Source of the DNA: Anisakis pegreffii
Taxonomy: Eukaryota; Nematoda; Chromadorea; Rhabditida; Anisakidae
NCBI GenBank assembly: GCA_035041965.1
Contig: JAPYMA010000587.1
Coordinates: 56,578 to 120,577 of the forward strand
DNA length: 64,000 nucleotides
Reading direction: 5' to 3'
In this document: positions 1 to 13,637 of the stretch, piece after piece
How the letters are laid out: every line of letters starts with the position of its first letter
Position numbering within the stretch: the first letter of the stretch is position 1
Notes under the pieces: generated by a model
What the model saw: the letters and a program-made list of their open reading frames with translations, nothing else
The model's database searches: none
Told to the model about the DNA's origin: nothing
Position numbers and translations under genes: made by a program

Positions 1-102
1 GAGAAACAAATAACCTTCATCGCTTTTTGCCGTCTACAATCCACTTTGATCATAGCGAACAGTGAACGTAGACAGTGACACTTCGTTTATTAATGTTTTC
101 AG

Positions 103-265
103 ATATATCACTAAGGTGTGTTGCTCTCACACTAAATTCGTCACCGTAAAAATGACGAAAATTTCTCAAAGTGACAGTCCTCGTGTGTGGGGGAAACAGA
201 ACGAGAACGCCGTCGACACATACAAACAATGTGCACGAATGATGAAGAATTTTTTTGAACGGTAG
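103..265 (+). CDS. Possible terminal exon of an unrecognised gene entering from the left edge
   Basis: A TTTTCAG acceptor ends at 102. The frame behind it stays open for about 53 codons to a TAG at 263-265, and an AATAAA poly(A) signal sits at 267-272, immediately after the stop. The stretch is richer in G+C than its surroundings and its translation is charged and varied rather than the Phe/Asn/Ile-rich kind seen in chance frames here. It includes SDSPRVWGKQNENAVDTYKQ. A Met lies at 152, so it could instead be a 37-residue ORF. I do not recognise the protein and no earlier exon is visible inside the window. A chance open frame remains possible. Confidence 0.25.
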
Positions 266-3200
266 CAATAAAATTCTTGCTGAGAGTAAGTATGGCTATA
301 AAATTGTATTTGCTATCTGTTGCAGTGATCGAACAGTGCTCATAAAATCATAAAATCATCATTATCAACTCTGCAGATGGGCAGATATCTGACGACGACG
401 ATGATGATGAACATATGAACATGAATACATGAATGAGTGTATGTGCATGTGCACGCTGCAGCGGTAAGTGCGCTATTGCCTTTTCCAATAATCTAATCTT
501 AATTAGGTAATTACCACTGTTTGAATACGTATGTGTTGCTGCTTATGGAAAGGAGTAGTTAATGCTCACAGTCGTTTGACGGTTGATCCATAAAACAATT
601 ATGACCTTTATTTTATTGGCCCATCTGAATGGTCATTTCTTTGCAGAACATCTGATGTAGCTTTTGACTGATCCAATAAAGCCAATAAAATCTTTTTTGA
701 ATCATCACGCACAAACAATGCTACATTTCAAGGACAATTCAATTTGGATTCTGATTCCTTAATGTTGTCCCAATTTCATTAACATTCTTCTCAAAACAAG
801 GGGTCTATTGAAATTTTCGAAAAAAAAATAAATGTATTCAATTGAATACTTACAATGAGAATGCATCCGTCCGTTTGGAATGAGTTGTGAATGTGACAAG
901 AGGTGTTATTGAATAATTTGCTAATCGCAACTAAGAATTACATGATTTATTTTTTTAATTTATAGAGGCATATGAAAAAAAACGAAGTGATAGTTCACCT
1001 ATGACTGCATGCATCAAGTTGATATTTCTAAAATCAAATGCCTTAGTGACCAAAGAAAACGATAGCAGTAAGGTGTGGCTTATATCTGTTAATTCCATGT
1101 TAGCTTCGACGATTCTTAAATATTGAGTTCTCATATTCTTCTAATGGAAGTAAGACACCATATCAAAGCATTCACTAGCAGCAGCGTTCTGAGAAATCTG
1201 CATTACAAAATTCAATGTAGTCCAAAAATTTCAGCAATGCTCAAATATAGCTTGACCGTAACCTAAGAGCGCAGTCACACTTTTCATTCAGATTTGTTGC
1301 ATTAGAGAGAGAAAGTTTATCAAGAAGTCTCTCAAACTTATGAATTTTCAGCTTTTTAATTAGCTTGGATCGCCATTTTGACTAAATTTGTGCATGGCCG
1401 AGCTCGGTTGAATGATCAAAATTCGTGGCTGGCAAAGTCAGCGATAACTAACGAACGAAATCAATGAGTTATTATCGAAAATCTTCGATTGGGCAGCAAT
1501 CTCGGCTCAGTAAGCAAATAAGCGTCTTGTGATCTGTTTAACGACATCCATTTGGGGTTTTTGCAGTAGATTAATGACGTTTTTAATTCCAGATGACATC
1601 CAAATGAGTGATTCATACTACATGAACGAATGCGTTTTTGATCAAATAAGAACATGGAATGAGTTCTTAGTGAGTAGATCTCAACATGATATCAAGATAA
1701 CATGAACTGAAAGTTTACGATTGGATTTTGCGCAGGCATATTACGATGGTCCAGATTAGAGAAGATGCACGACAATTTGATATGGATGAGTGAGATGGAT
1801 GAATGTGTGATTCTAATAACCAATAAACGAAATTTATGACCACCAATCCAGTAGCACGACGAAACATGTTCATCTCGGAGTGGAAAAAAGTGTCATAAAT
1901 GTAATTTGAATAAAATTCGTCACAGATTCGTTCACTTCATCGGATTTAGGTTTTTAGAAACGAATAATACTGATAGCCTAGGCTTCGGATAAACTGATGA
2001 ATCTCTTGAAAATGAATCTTGAAAACTCACAAGTCCATATATTAGTTTTTCGATATCAGAGCATTTCACTGAAAAATTACTGCAAACGGATTGTTGGATT
2101 ATGTTAGTTAGTATGCTCATCAACTCATTCCGGGAAAAAAAAAAGAAGCAATGCAAACGAATAATTGTTTAGGATGAGATTATAAGAACATTTTTGGAAG
2201 CCGTTCTATCAGCAGCAATAAGGATAATGTATTATTAGTATAAATAAGTAGAAGCATAAAGTATCAGCTCACAAACACACATAAACATTCATACACTTTT
2301 GCGTTCATTCCTCACATTAATTTCATTACTCTTTATTCGCATCCACTTCACTTTCTTCGAAAAATGCTTCTTTCATCGTGCCGCTAGCCACACCGAACCA
2401 ACACCCGTACGTACAGCGAAACGGCCAAAAAAAAAACCGTATGAATCCATTTTGTGCCTCCTCAAAACACTTCACATGTATATTGGCTAATAGCTAATTG
2501 ATTCCAATATGAATATCACTCGTGCTAATACTTTTGCTCCTTTCGAATTTCAATACTATGTCTCGTATAATACAATCCTCCGTGATACTGTCATTATTAC
2601 CATTTGTGTTCGATTCTATTTAATTTTTCGGTTGGTGCCGTCAATACCATACCACAATCTTTTATTCGCGTTCATATGAGTATTTGCTGGCAAAGTCGCT
2701 ATGGATTGATGGTTTATTTTTCCTGTACATTAGTTTTTCCATATTTCGTCATAACATTGAAATATTCGCGTTAATATAAGTAGATGTACTGAATGGAAAT
2801 TTCAATTGACGGATAAGGACTATTCATCCACGTTTTCCACTTTCTTTAGCACTAATTAACAGTAGTGATGGTAACCAATCGAACGTAAAATTGATTAGGT
2901 CAGAAACCATTTTTGCAGTCTTGGAAATCGCTTATGCCGAATGAATTCCGAAACTTTGGAAAGGATTAATTATCGCAGTCTCGAAGTAATCACCAAAAAT
3001 CGTCAGTTCGGCCACAATCAGAAATTCGATCGATAGCCATCAATTGTAGATCAGAACAGAAATAAAACAGCTCACGATCCAGGCAACTTATTGCATTTGG
3101 ATTGATGTGCAGCGTTAGATGACGCTGATCGTCTCTGTCCTGTCAATCCATTACGGTAGTGCTGGAAAACTGAACGATGATTCGCTAACTTAAAATGAAA

Positions 3201-4097
3201 TTCACTGCAAATCCCAATTGCTGACTTTCATCAATTCAACTTCATTCCAAATCATCCGAGACCAACAAATTCTGCCAAATTGAATAAATTCAAGTTGTGC
3301 GATCCATTACATCAAACTGAGAGTTCTATCCATTTGACTTAGTCATCTGCATCACATCCAAACAGACTCTACCTGATTTGGGTTAGCTCCAAACCTATAA
3401 TTTCGCAGTAACTATCGCCTAGTTTAGAGGCGTGAGGTGGGGTGTTGTCTCAGCATCTGTTACGACCACAATTTGCGCACATATAGGTGACTGAATGGAT
3501 CAATAGATATACTGAAGGATATGAAACGAGTGAAATGATTATCTCATCGTATGGTTGGAGCCCATAAGGCCATAAGGAGGATTTAATGTGCGAAGTTTAT
3601 GCGCGTTTCAGCTCATAAAAGCGCACCATAATCGAGTTAAATGGAACGTTTATTCGAAGGTTAAATTGATTTATTGGCGACGACGTTCACTTCGAATGCA
3701 TTCAGAAAGACGAAGTAAGTGGTCATAATATTCTCAATGATGGCCTATAGTTAAGGAACGATGCCGAAGAAGATGAAGTGGGTAGGTAGGTAGTTAATGC
3801 GCCGCATCAGCATCACACCCCGAACAGCCATCATCTGAATCATCATCGAAATTCATTTGCAGTTTCGGTTTATGCCAATGCCATTTCTTGGTTTCGTTCG
3901 CACTGGTTTGCTCTGAGTGCTGCTAGATGATCCACCAGTAGATCTCTTTTAGTAATGTTCATCGAGTCATATTTCTTCAAAGTTTCATGCATTTTTCTAA
4001 CGCGATATCACTTTGCGATGCTTCATCAAATGACAAGCCTTATCAAGATTATGTTTCCTACAATAGTCTCATGGCGAATTCAAACTGCTTATCTTAC
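266..4097. other. AT-rich non-coding stretch
   Basis: I see no exon with good splice borders, no RNA gene and no mobile element here. Open frames such as minus 1,461-1,655 and 1,932-2,156 have low-complexity, AT-driven translations and nothing I recognise. A short GGTA tandem run lies near 3,781-3,793. Confidence 0.4.
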
Positions 4098-4964
4098 CAG
4101 CTAGCAATTTCGATGTCAATTCCTTTGGTTCCCTATTTCTCATCATACTCGTTTTTCTGATTATCATAAGCCGAATTTCTCTCCGTTTGATAACAATACG
4201 CGGCAAAGTCTTCCTGATATTATTAGAGAAATCCTTATCAGTATTATTTGAATTTACCAATGGGTTCGCAACGGTATTCCATGGAGTGCTCATGCGATCG
4301 GTACATTTATATGTGATCATGATATGGCAAAAGTAGGAACTTAAGAAACCTATCGCTAAGAATATTCGAACCATATTCAAACTACTCATCTGATCTACTA
4401 GTGCTCCTAGTACGATATTGCCGTTCAACACGCAAACATTATAACGATTATAAAGATCTGAACTTCTTGGTCTCTGATTCAGATACTTCGTCTACCTACG
4501 CATTTGTAACGCTCACCAAATTGACCGAAGTTTTAGTCTCATGCGCAAGTTGGCAAGTGTTGCCCATGATCACACTGCTAAGTGAATGGTTCATATTCTC
4601 TGATGAGTGCACTTATTTGCACGTTTAATGACTCACATTAGTTATCATCACTCAATAGGGTTGAACTTTCGCAACGGCAACAGCAGTAGCAGCAGCAGCA
4701 GCAGAGAATAATGCAATCAATTTGCAATCACAGCAACGGTAAATTGCGGAAGAAAGCGCCGCATGCGGTGAACTTCTTTTGATGTTTTCTCAGTTAGTTC
4801 CACTTTCATGCTTGAATCATGGCCATGGAACAAAAGTTCAGCAAAGCAGCAAAAAAGCGATCATCAAACTGATAATAGTAATCATATTGATAGGTGATAT
4901 CAATTAACAACTCACCTTGATGTGTTTCTGCGTTGATCAAATAAAATTCTTGCAGTTGTTCCAT
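4098..4964 (-). CDS. Weak candidate two-exon gene fragment, unrecognised
   Basis: On the minus strand an ATG at 4,964 opens a 16-codon frame (MEQLQEFYLINAETHQ). It ends at a clean GTGAGT donor at 4,915, and an ATTCAG acceptor lies just upstream that could take a spliced leader. About 500 bp further along the same strand a frame runs down to 4,098, where it meets a GTAAGA donor. A TACTAG acceptor near 4,411 would join the two in phase. The second exon contains a hydrophobic, signal-peptide-like segment (MVRIFLAIGFLSSYFCHIMI, from 4,374) and then a basic stretch. No later exon was found. The splice sites are good but the protein is unknown, so this may be chance. Confidence 0.18.
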
Positions 4965-7900
4965 TGTGATTGATAAGAACTGAATGTGTTCCAATGGTTG
5001 AGCGTGAAGTGGAAAAAAAGAACAACGAAGAAGAATGCGAATAAAGAAAATAATTTCCGAAAACAAATCAAAATGATCAAGTTATTTGTTAACAAGAGTT
5101 GAGGTGATTTGATGATTTGATGATGTTCATAATGATCATAACGGTGATGACAATCGAGCTAGCGTCTTGAGTGTTGGTAATCGCTGAATCAACGCTATTT
5201 GAGAATTGTTTTCTGATTAGACGATTATTATTACCATTATTATTATTGTTATTGTTGTTAGATTCGTTGTGTGCTTGTGTCTTGTGTCTTAAATATAAGT
5301 TAGCAGTATGCCTGCGTTTATGCCTGCTCGTCTGCTTCCTTCTGATCTAGTCTTGTTGATTCTTTACTGGTCTCGGGACTTTATTCAGCAGCCGATACTA
5401 CCTGCTATCTACAGTAGGATGAGTAGCACACTAACTTCTTGTTCTTCTTCTTCTTCGTCTTTTCATTCTTTCTCAAACCACCGACTACTGCATAGCTCAA
5501 AGGTGCCGCCAGCGGTGATATATTTCTTTTCCGAATTAGAATCGACGTAAGAGTCTTGAATTCAAAGACCTCATGCCATCATAAGCGTTTGCTTTTGCTG
5601 TTGTTGAATCTATTTGCAATGAACAATTAGATGAAATGAAGCGAATTCTATTCAACTCAACTGACTGCGTTGTAGTGAACAAGTGGAGCAACATTAAGCA
5701 AAACAACAAATTATCAAATTCATTTAACATCGATTATCATTCTCCATTGTTGTCGAAAAGTTTCATTTCTTTATTGATTTCCTTGTGCAGAATTATACGA
5801 AGAATACAATTTTGACGGGTGTTAACAGCAACAACAACAATGAATAATAGGAATATTAATGCTTTTATTCTACCTTCGATTCTTCAGATCTTACTTTCTA
5901 TTGTGCATGAGAAATTTGTTGGTAGAAATGACATTAAAAGGTAATGTTAGTAAATATTTCGTGTAGTGATCATATCATGGTTGGTCGTCGTCTCTTACAT
6001 CTCTCTGGAAATTAGCTTTTTCGAGCAGTAATTCGAGTTTTATAGTAAGCTGTTTCCCTCTAGTGACATACTTTACAAGCTGATTGAATCCTTTTCGGAG
6101 ATATTTGCATCAGGATTACGATGCCACAAACAAACTGCATCATTTGAGGCCAGAGCATGATGTTACATTGATGAGCATTCTTGATTGGGAAGTGTCAGAG
6201 ATTCGTTTCGAAGGTTGAGAACAAGAAGGTGAAGAAGCCTTGCAAAGTGTTTATTCTCAAGTCCATCTAGAAACGATCTTAATTCATCACAAAATAAGTC
6301 GTAACGGACAACGACCACCTGTGCGAATTCATTATCTTGATATAATTCGATGTAATTTGTCGGCAGTCTTTTTATGATTCACACCTTCGGAATTCCATTT
6401 CGTTTCACTTCATTTGTGTTCTTCAATTGACCACCCACTTCTTTCTTGATCATTCCGTTCGTAGTTCGAAGAATTTTGTTTACCATGTCACACCCTTTTT
6501 CATGACGCATTTCCATATTTGTGATGGAATTTTTGTGCATATTTCAAAGGGTTCGAATCTAAAATTCACGAAATGACGCTAAACATTGCTAAACAAAGTA
6601 TTGATCAAAGTCCCTAAATCCAAATCAGTAGGTTTTATTTTGCAGTGGTTCAAATTTTTTGCTGAATTCTTCATATCTGCAAGTGAAAATTCATATGGAT
6701 AATTTTGATTAAGTTTCACACTCTTCGACAAGAGAGTGTGAAACTCAGTCGAATATCTTGCAATATTTCCACTCTATACAGTTCACTATGATCGATTCGG
6801 GAGTCAGTTCTATCAATTGAGTTCAATAATTTCATCATATCGTCACATTTTCTTCTTTGCATCAAATTGGATATCAACAAGTAATTAATTGTAAGCACAT
6901 TGTTGATTCGTTAGACAGACTATTTTTTGGTCCGAATCGATTGATAATATTATCAACGAAAAAATTCGCCAGTCACCTCTCAGAATTCTTCCTCTATTGC
7001 ACATGCTTTGGTCATTTATGCAGTGCTCCATCCAGCAAACGTGCATTCGCTACGGTAATCATAAGCCAGTTGTCACGTAGAAATTTTAATAAGAAAAAGT
7101 TCATTGGCAAAAGTTTGATGCAAATTGCATATTTTTATCATCGAACTTCGTCTGGCCATCAGTCAAGATGAATTATTTCGTCGGTTCACATTCAGTTGGT
7201 TTTTGTTGAGTCGCATTTTTCGATGCGCTCGTAACGAAATCCTTTCACAATTTCGTTGTGTTTCGTTCACCACGTTCACCAGCAGGGCCTTTCTACCTCA
7301 ATGACTCAGCACATATCGATTTGTGTCAGCCAAGAAATTGCTTTTTGACGAGAAAATTTCTGGTCAACACACAAATAAATCAACAGTTCTCTGGCAGTAC
7401 ACTGTGAATCCGCATGAACTGTCCACGGATTCTGTGAATCGCTGAAAACACATCTGAAAATCCGATTTCTGCATGCATAATGTATTCGATAGATCACCAA
7501 AGTTTTGGATGAGAAATATCTCAAAGCAACTTCAAATTGGCTCTGAATTCGGCTTAGAATCCGTTCATATGGATCTCTTGCAGTCAAATTAAATTGAAAA
7601 TTACGCTGCGAGCACATACAAAAAATTGTTTCATAAGAAGGCAGATAGTCAACTGAAAAAAAAATCAATTTACAATGATACATAGTCTAAAATTAGAGTC
7701 ATTTTTTGAGTCAGTCTCAATTTGTAATCAAAGAACTTTCTCGGCGAACAATGACCACTTTACCAACACAACAGTCAACATATCAATCCAAAATCCCAAA
7801 AACAGTCATCTTATGAGTAAAGGTCGTCTTTTAAATAATGTGAAAGACAAATTGTAGTCAGTGAAATTCAAATTAACAAATTGATGAAGACGGGAGAAGA

Positions 7901-10900
7901 GTGCGAAGATGTTAGATGAACACGCGTAGCAAAGTTAATAAGGAAACTATTCAGGTATTTCAACAAGTTTTTACGCTTGTGTAATACTGTCATAAATATG
8001 AGTGAGTTCATCATAAACCATCGCGATGTTTCAATTTCAGATGATTAGTTAGTTTATGATCGAATAAACACGTTTCGATACACCTTCTTATGTTGACTTA
8101 AAAGTTGAATGCTCATAGGTCATTGAATGATCAGCACTAGAAAACAAAGTTGTGTACAGAAGTGCATGTTTCGAAAAAGGGATTACTAGAGTATGGTTGA
8201 TAAATTGAAACAGCGTGAGAAGACATCGAAATTAGATTCTATTCAATCAGTATATTTGGATACGTTATGTGAATATACGAACGATATGCAGTCAATATTC
8301 AGTATGTTCAATAATGAAATTCTTAAGCTACTGATGACACACTGGATGCGCAAATATTTTGTACCAATAGGGTTAATTCCATCAAATTCTTAAGCCGAGA
8401 GAAATCCTTTAAGATTTTCGCTGGATTTCTGCTATCTTATGAGCAATTAAGTCATGAAGACTTATGCCTACAAGTGAATTCTATCGATATTCAATGGTTT
8501 ATGCCTCAAATTCAGTGATTGACGAAAGATGTTCCGTTAAGAAGGTGACAGTATTATCATCATAAATCTGAGATTGGTATCTGATTAAATTTGATCACAT
8601 CGTAATTTATCGTATGATAGGATTAATTTCTGAACAATATTTTGGTCTAATTGAAAATAGCTTTTTGATCACAGCATATGAACATCCTTTATAATTCTTT
8701 ACCATTAATGGGAATTTTTACAGTTAGTTATCTGGCCGATCATTACTAAGGCCAATGACTAATTCTAAATTCCTTATTTGAAGGTTTCGTCAAGTGCATT
8801 TGCAAATGAAATGAAAAGGATGAGACATTCAATGAAACGAGTACATATGATAGAGTATTACAAGCTAATTAAAACATAACGATAGCATTACAAACGAATG
8901 TGAATTGAAAGTATGAACGAAATGGCTTTAATTTGATCAAATTCTCAATTCAGAATCGCTCACATCAGTTGAGAATCTCAAATAACAACAACAATAATAT
9001 CATTTACGCTTATTGATTCGACACTCATTATCAAACAGGTAGTAGTGGTGTTGCCGTTGGCCGACGCGATATCGTTTTCCTAATTCTTGTAAATTTTCTT
9101 TGAAGCTACCGCCAATAAGCTACCGCCTCATCATAAATCTTTGGGAAAATTTTCATTTAAAAAATTTTCTCACATTTTAAACTCACGTCAGTAATTAAGA
9201 GATTCCGCTCACGGCACCGTTACTATAGTTATTGTGTATTATTCGAATTGTGGATTTTTGCGGCCTTTTTACGACTTCTTAATGTTAGATTAGCGTATTC
9301 TTACAAATTTTCACTCTTCATTTTCACATTTGCGTCCGATTGCATAGAAAACTACTTTGACGAGATGCTGTATTATTTGGATGCAATTGGTGATGAGGAC
9401 AATCAAAATGGTGTGTTATGGGGGAAGTAGATGTTGAAAATACTTAATATGAATGAAATAATGCTTGTTACAAAATTGTGAGGAGGTGGAATGAAGTGGA
9501 ACGAGAAAATGACTTTAAAATGACGGCGTCCCGCATGAGATATATTATAACGTTATTGAATTCTGAACTGCTTTGATCTTGCCTAGCCTTGATAAAGAAG
9601 AACAGATTTGTGGATTGCAAGGTTCATGGAATTAATTCTGGGAATTTGCAGAAACTGCAGAAATTTCAGCCGTATATTGCATGATAACATGTAAAATAGT
9701 ACGATTATTGGTCAAGTAACAAAACTAGTGTGCTTTGACACTCTCATATATGCTTATTTTGGCTTGAATATTCAGCTGAGACCTGCTTAGATACCACAGA
9801 AAAACGTCCGACTAGACCGTTCTAGCTTCAGGTTGCGCTATGTAGTGGCTCAAGCTAAAATGCTCTCATTACAAGAATAATCAGACTGACCTAAATGACA
9901 GGCAGCACCATGCACTAAGACAAGTCAAGTTTGATCATTAGTATCGTGCTCCTCAAATCATTTTTGATGCTTGAGAGTTTACCTTCCGATAGATCATCCA
10001 TTTTTGTTCAGAACAAATTAGATAGAATCTCAGGATTATAACTGATGTGGAAGATGAATAGTACAACGACAGTGAGATCGTAAGCACTTACTGTATTTGA
10101 ACATAGCGAATCTCTTAGACACTTCTTGAGATCAGCATTTTCATCTGATTGTATCGATTCAAACGCTTCTAAAGCTGTTTATATCACGGGATAGAATTCG
10201 AAAATGACAAGGAAATTGTCGTATTTTTTCTAGATTAGTTGAATTCAAGCTTGTTTCCGATGACTGGATTGTTTCTTACTGTCCAACATGCTCATAAGTC
10301 ATTCGAGGATCTGATCGTTAAGGCTTCAATCGATTTTTATGAGCTGTAATCCCTGGTTTTCAATTTCGATGCATCCTCGCGCAACAACTTCATTTCTCAC
10401 CTCTCGTTGTGCTCACAGGTCTCAGTACGTAATCATCGTAGCACTCTCTGTATTGCATGATCACAAGGAAAAATATATGGAAATGTTTTCAGAGGAATGA
10501 ATCTGGTGCTTTTCTTCGCTTTCTACCTTTGCGTAGCATATTGGTTCACGCATTTCAATTATTCGTAAGCTTCGGGGAAAATGTTGGAGATGAGCTTCGT
10601 TTCTAACAGAAATGATGGGACGATCAAAACGGTCAATGAGAGATCACCTGCATAAAGCGAACACTGCGATGAAAGCAGCGATGCTCAAAGGTAATGAAGA
10701 AGGTTTCTGCGCTAGGAATCAGTACGGAAGCTCTCTTGAAATCTGTCTAAATTCTTGAACGTTAGAATATTAACCGATTCCAGAAACAAAGCACGGTTTC
10801 GACTAAAAGCAAAACTCTACTGAGGCCTTTTTGAATTCATCATCCTTTCAATCATTTGAGATCAGTAGTTTCAGAACAGACTGAAGAACTTTTCAAATCT

Positions 10901-13457
10901 TGTGTTCAATAACTACTCACTTCGCGCAACTGATTGGAAAAGATTCCACGCGATCGTATTTTATGGTTGTCTTCACCAAAATACTCTGTCGATTCAAATA
11001 TTGTTTGCAAAGTTGTCTAATAGTAAGTCGATAATCTGAAATACTTCAGCGTGGCTTGCGCGAAACGATTCAGTGTGGCTGTAAAATCGAACAGGAAATG
11101 CAAATTTCAAGCGAATCGATTATCACTCAAATAGGTTCCTCTACAGTAATGTGTTTGGCTCTGAAATTTCTGATACTTTTTTGTTGCGATCATTTTTCCG
11201 TAGAAATAATTTAATTTCTGTCCTTTAATCCACGTGAACGTCGGAAAGGATCTCTGATTCAGTTGTATTTCAACGATGTATTTATATCGCAGTTCAGATG
11301 ATATTGTAGCTGATAATTTATAGCTTGCCTATCTTTAGGAGTATCTTACTGGATTTGAGCAACTAATGTGTTTCCTATGAGAATGTTCTTTTGTTTAATT
11401 ATGGGCTGGTCAGTGCAGTTGCAGTTTACCAATGGTCAAATTGTAATGTTGGTGCGAGGAATCTATGATGTGGGAGGAATGAACTTCTGGACTCCTTCGG
11501 AGAAATTCCGTGAATTCTTGAAAGTATTTGACTATTGAAGCTAAAATCATTTAATAACAATCATATTACAGGACTATGGTGACCGAGATGGAACGAAATC
11601 GTGAATGATCTGAACTAAAATGTTCTGAGGAGTTCGGAATTTTGGTCGATCACTTCACTCAGCAAAACGTTAGCAATACTCGTGAACGATCTCACGATAG
11701 CAACTTGTCGAAATAATACTTTTTCAATGAAATCTTTGATTTGAGACAACCACTATCAATTGAGAGGTGCATAATAATCAAATGATTTCTCTCGGCAGTA
11801 ATTTTATCTAGAAACCAGCAGAGATTCTTTGCCAGCAACCATCGATCTCAGTGCAGGATTCCGTGTAAGTGGAGATAGAGTTTTTCAGCTCCAGGTCATT
11901 ACCTACTTTCATATATTCATCCGTCGTACTGGACGAAACTGTCTGTTCGCTCCATCAATAATCACTAGGAGCAAGTCTTTGTTATAGGTAGGTGAGAAGT
12001 GCCACAATATATAAACCTGATCAATCAAGAGGATTAAAACTCTTACTTGTATCTTTGCTTAAAGTTTTGAAAATGTTTTGAATGTGAGGCAATATTGTGG
12101 AAAATCAACTTGTTGTTGAATTTCTAGAAATGATTTATTTAATGAATGCAGTTTGAATGAGCACTGCTATCGAATAAGTTTCATTCGAGTGGTTAGGAAT
12201 GTTGCTCGTTGAGTCGGTAGATTGCTGAAGATCAAAGGCAGAAAAGTTTATTTATTAGATATCAGCATTGAGTTAGGCTGCTTGCGGCGCTTTTTATCAC
12301 ACGATAACCGACAAGATTGATCGCCATTCGATTAGCTGATCATCTGTCTGTACTTCTTCTCGTGCTTCTTCTTTATCAACTTCTTTCGTACGCTTCTTCT
12401 GCCTCGGTCCTGCTGATAAGTCTATGATAAGTCTAGTTGATAGCCTCTTCAATATCCTTCCTGCTTATGTCTGTGACCATTCCGTCCAATTGTTCGACAT
12501 TTTTCAATCCAAAAAATTTAAACGTTTGCTGGTGATAAGAAAAGAATTCTCGAATGCGCACACATCATCGATCAATGACTGCTGGCTTATATCAACATTG
12601 CACACTTACTTCTGTTCGTTTACAGAAACTTCCAGAAACCAAATGTGGATTCGTAGAGCATTGAACATCCAAAGAGGCATGGCATAATCAATGGTGATAA
12701 TTGTGGAATGCATATCGCCGTAATTTTCACTGAAACAAAACGTCATAGTAGCTGGATTAGAGTTCACTTTACTTAAAGATGTTTGATAGAATGTTTAGCA
12801 AAAAAGTCGAGACAAATCAACACTTTGAATTGTGTTAAGCTCGAAGTCGGACTCAGTCATAAGCTGATAGATGTCTCAAGTCTCCTGCTTTGCCTTAGGC
12901 TCAAGTTTAGGATGTTTTTCAGTTGAGCAATTTAATAATCCAACTGTAGTCTTGGCAATTTTCAGGAAATGAGAAAAATCATGGAATTCATGTTTTGTCA
13001 TCTTCGAAGCAGTAATATGCTGCTGCTCTACACAGTGCAATTGATCTGAAGAAATTATCTACAAATACATAAAGAGATTATAACCAAGCTCGTTTTGGGC
13101 ACCGCATCGTTACAAATCTATATGCCAACGATGTATTGACATTTAATAAATCAGGTAACAAAAGTATCTATTTTGACGCGAACTTTTTCAAATAGTTTCG
13201 TTGCAGTTTAGCTAGATCGCAATAAAGCAATTTATGCAGAATTTATGGGTTAAAATGAATTGGAAGTTTTGTGATTGTTTTAACAAGAGCACTGCTTCTT
13301 AACTTATTTATTTGTTTCTATTAACAAAACTCTAAACAATATTTTATTCCGACTCAAAACCGTACCGCCGCTAATGTATTAACATAGACAATAAAATAAT
13401 ACCGAGTGACGACGATGACTTTGTGATATAGTAGTTTAAGAAATTGTTGTTTTCCTT
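4965..13457. other. Gene-poor AT-rich stretch
   Basis: No recognisable coding exon, RNA gene or transposon was found. Open frames at 5,308-5,550 (plus), 7,306-7,683 (minus) and 8,193-8,393 (plus) lack splice context and resemble no family I know. A perfect 12-bp hairpin lies at 6,713-6,744 and is listed separately. Confidence 0.4.
6713..6744. repeat. Perfect inverted repeat (12-bp stem, 8-nt loop)
   Basis: The left arm GTTTCACACTCT (6,713-6,724) is the exact reverse complement of the right arm (6,733-6,744), with an 8-nt loop between. It stands alone in non-coding DNA. Its function is unknown; it could be the remnant of a small inverted-repeat element. Confidence 0.6.
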
Positions 13458-13637
13458 TTAGTGATCTTCACTAATTGAGATATGTGCTTCGTCTCCAACC
13501 ACTGATTCTGATTGCTCATTGCGCTCTATGAGTTCTTCTGGATTATCGCACATCCAACAGCCAATTTCGATTATTTTCCTGAAATACGCTACCCTCTCGT
13601 TGTCACCTTCAACAGGATTCTTCCAAAGATCAACCAT
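13458..13637 (-). CDS. Candidate 59-aa open frame or exon, unrecognised
   Basis: On the minus strand an ATG at 13,637 opens a 59-codon frame ending in TAA at 13,458. The product is markedly acidic (15 Asp/Glu of 59) and varied, unlike chance frames in this AT-rich DNA, with segments such as DLWKNPVEGDNERVAYFRKI and EIGCWMCDNPEEL. A TTTCAG inside the frame could be an acceptor, which would make the last 39 residues a terminal exon. An AATAAA lies about 110 nt beyond the stop (13,343-13,348). Against this, the plus strand has an acceptor-like site ending at 13,460 and a perfect CAG/GTAAGT donor at 13,648, but all three plus frames between them contain stops. No upstream exon was found. Confidence 0.25.
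   Translation of the reverse strand: MVDLWKNPVEGDNERVAYFRKIIEIGCWMCDNPEELIERNEQSESVVGDEAHISISEDH

Noticed and set aside
6545..6560. GGTTCGAATC resembling a tRNA B-box
   Set aside because: No A-box at the right distance and no cloverleaf can be drawn.
7306..7683. 125-codon minus-strand open frame
   Set aside because: No start or splice context and no recognisable domain; composition fits chance in AT-rich DNA.
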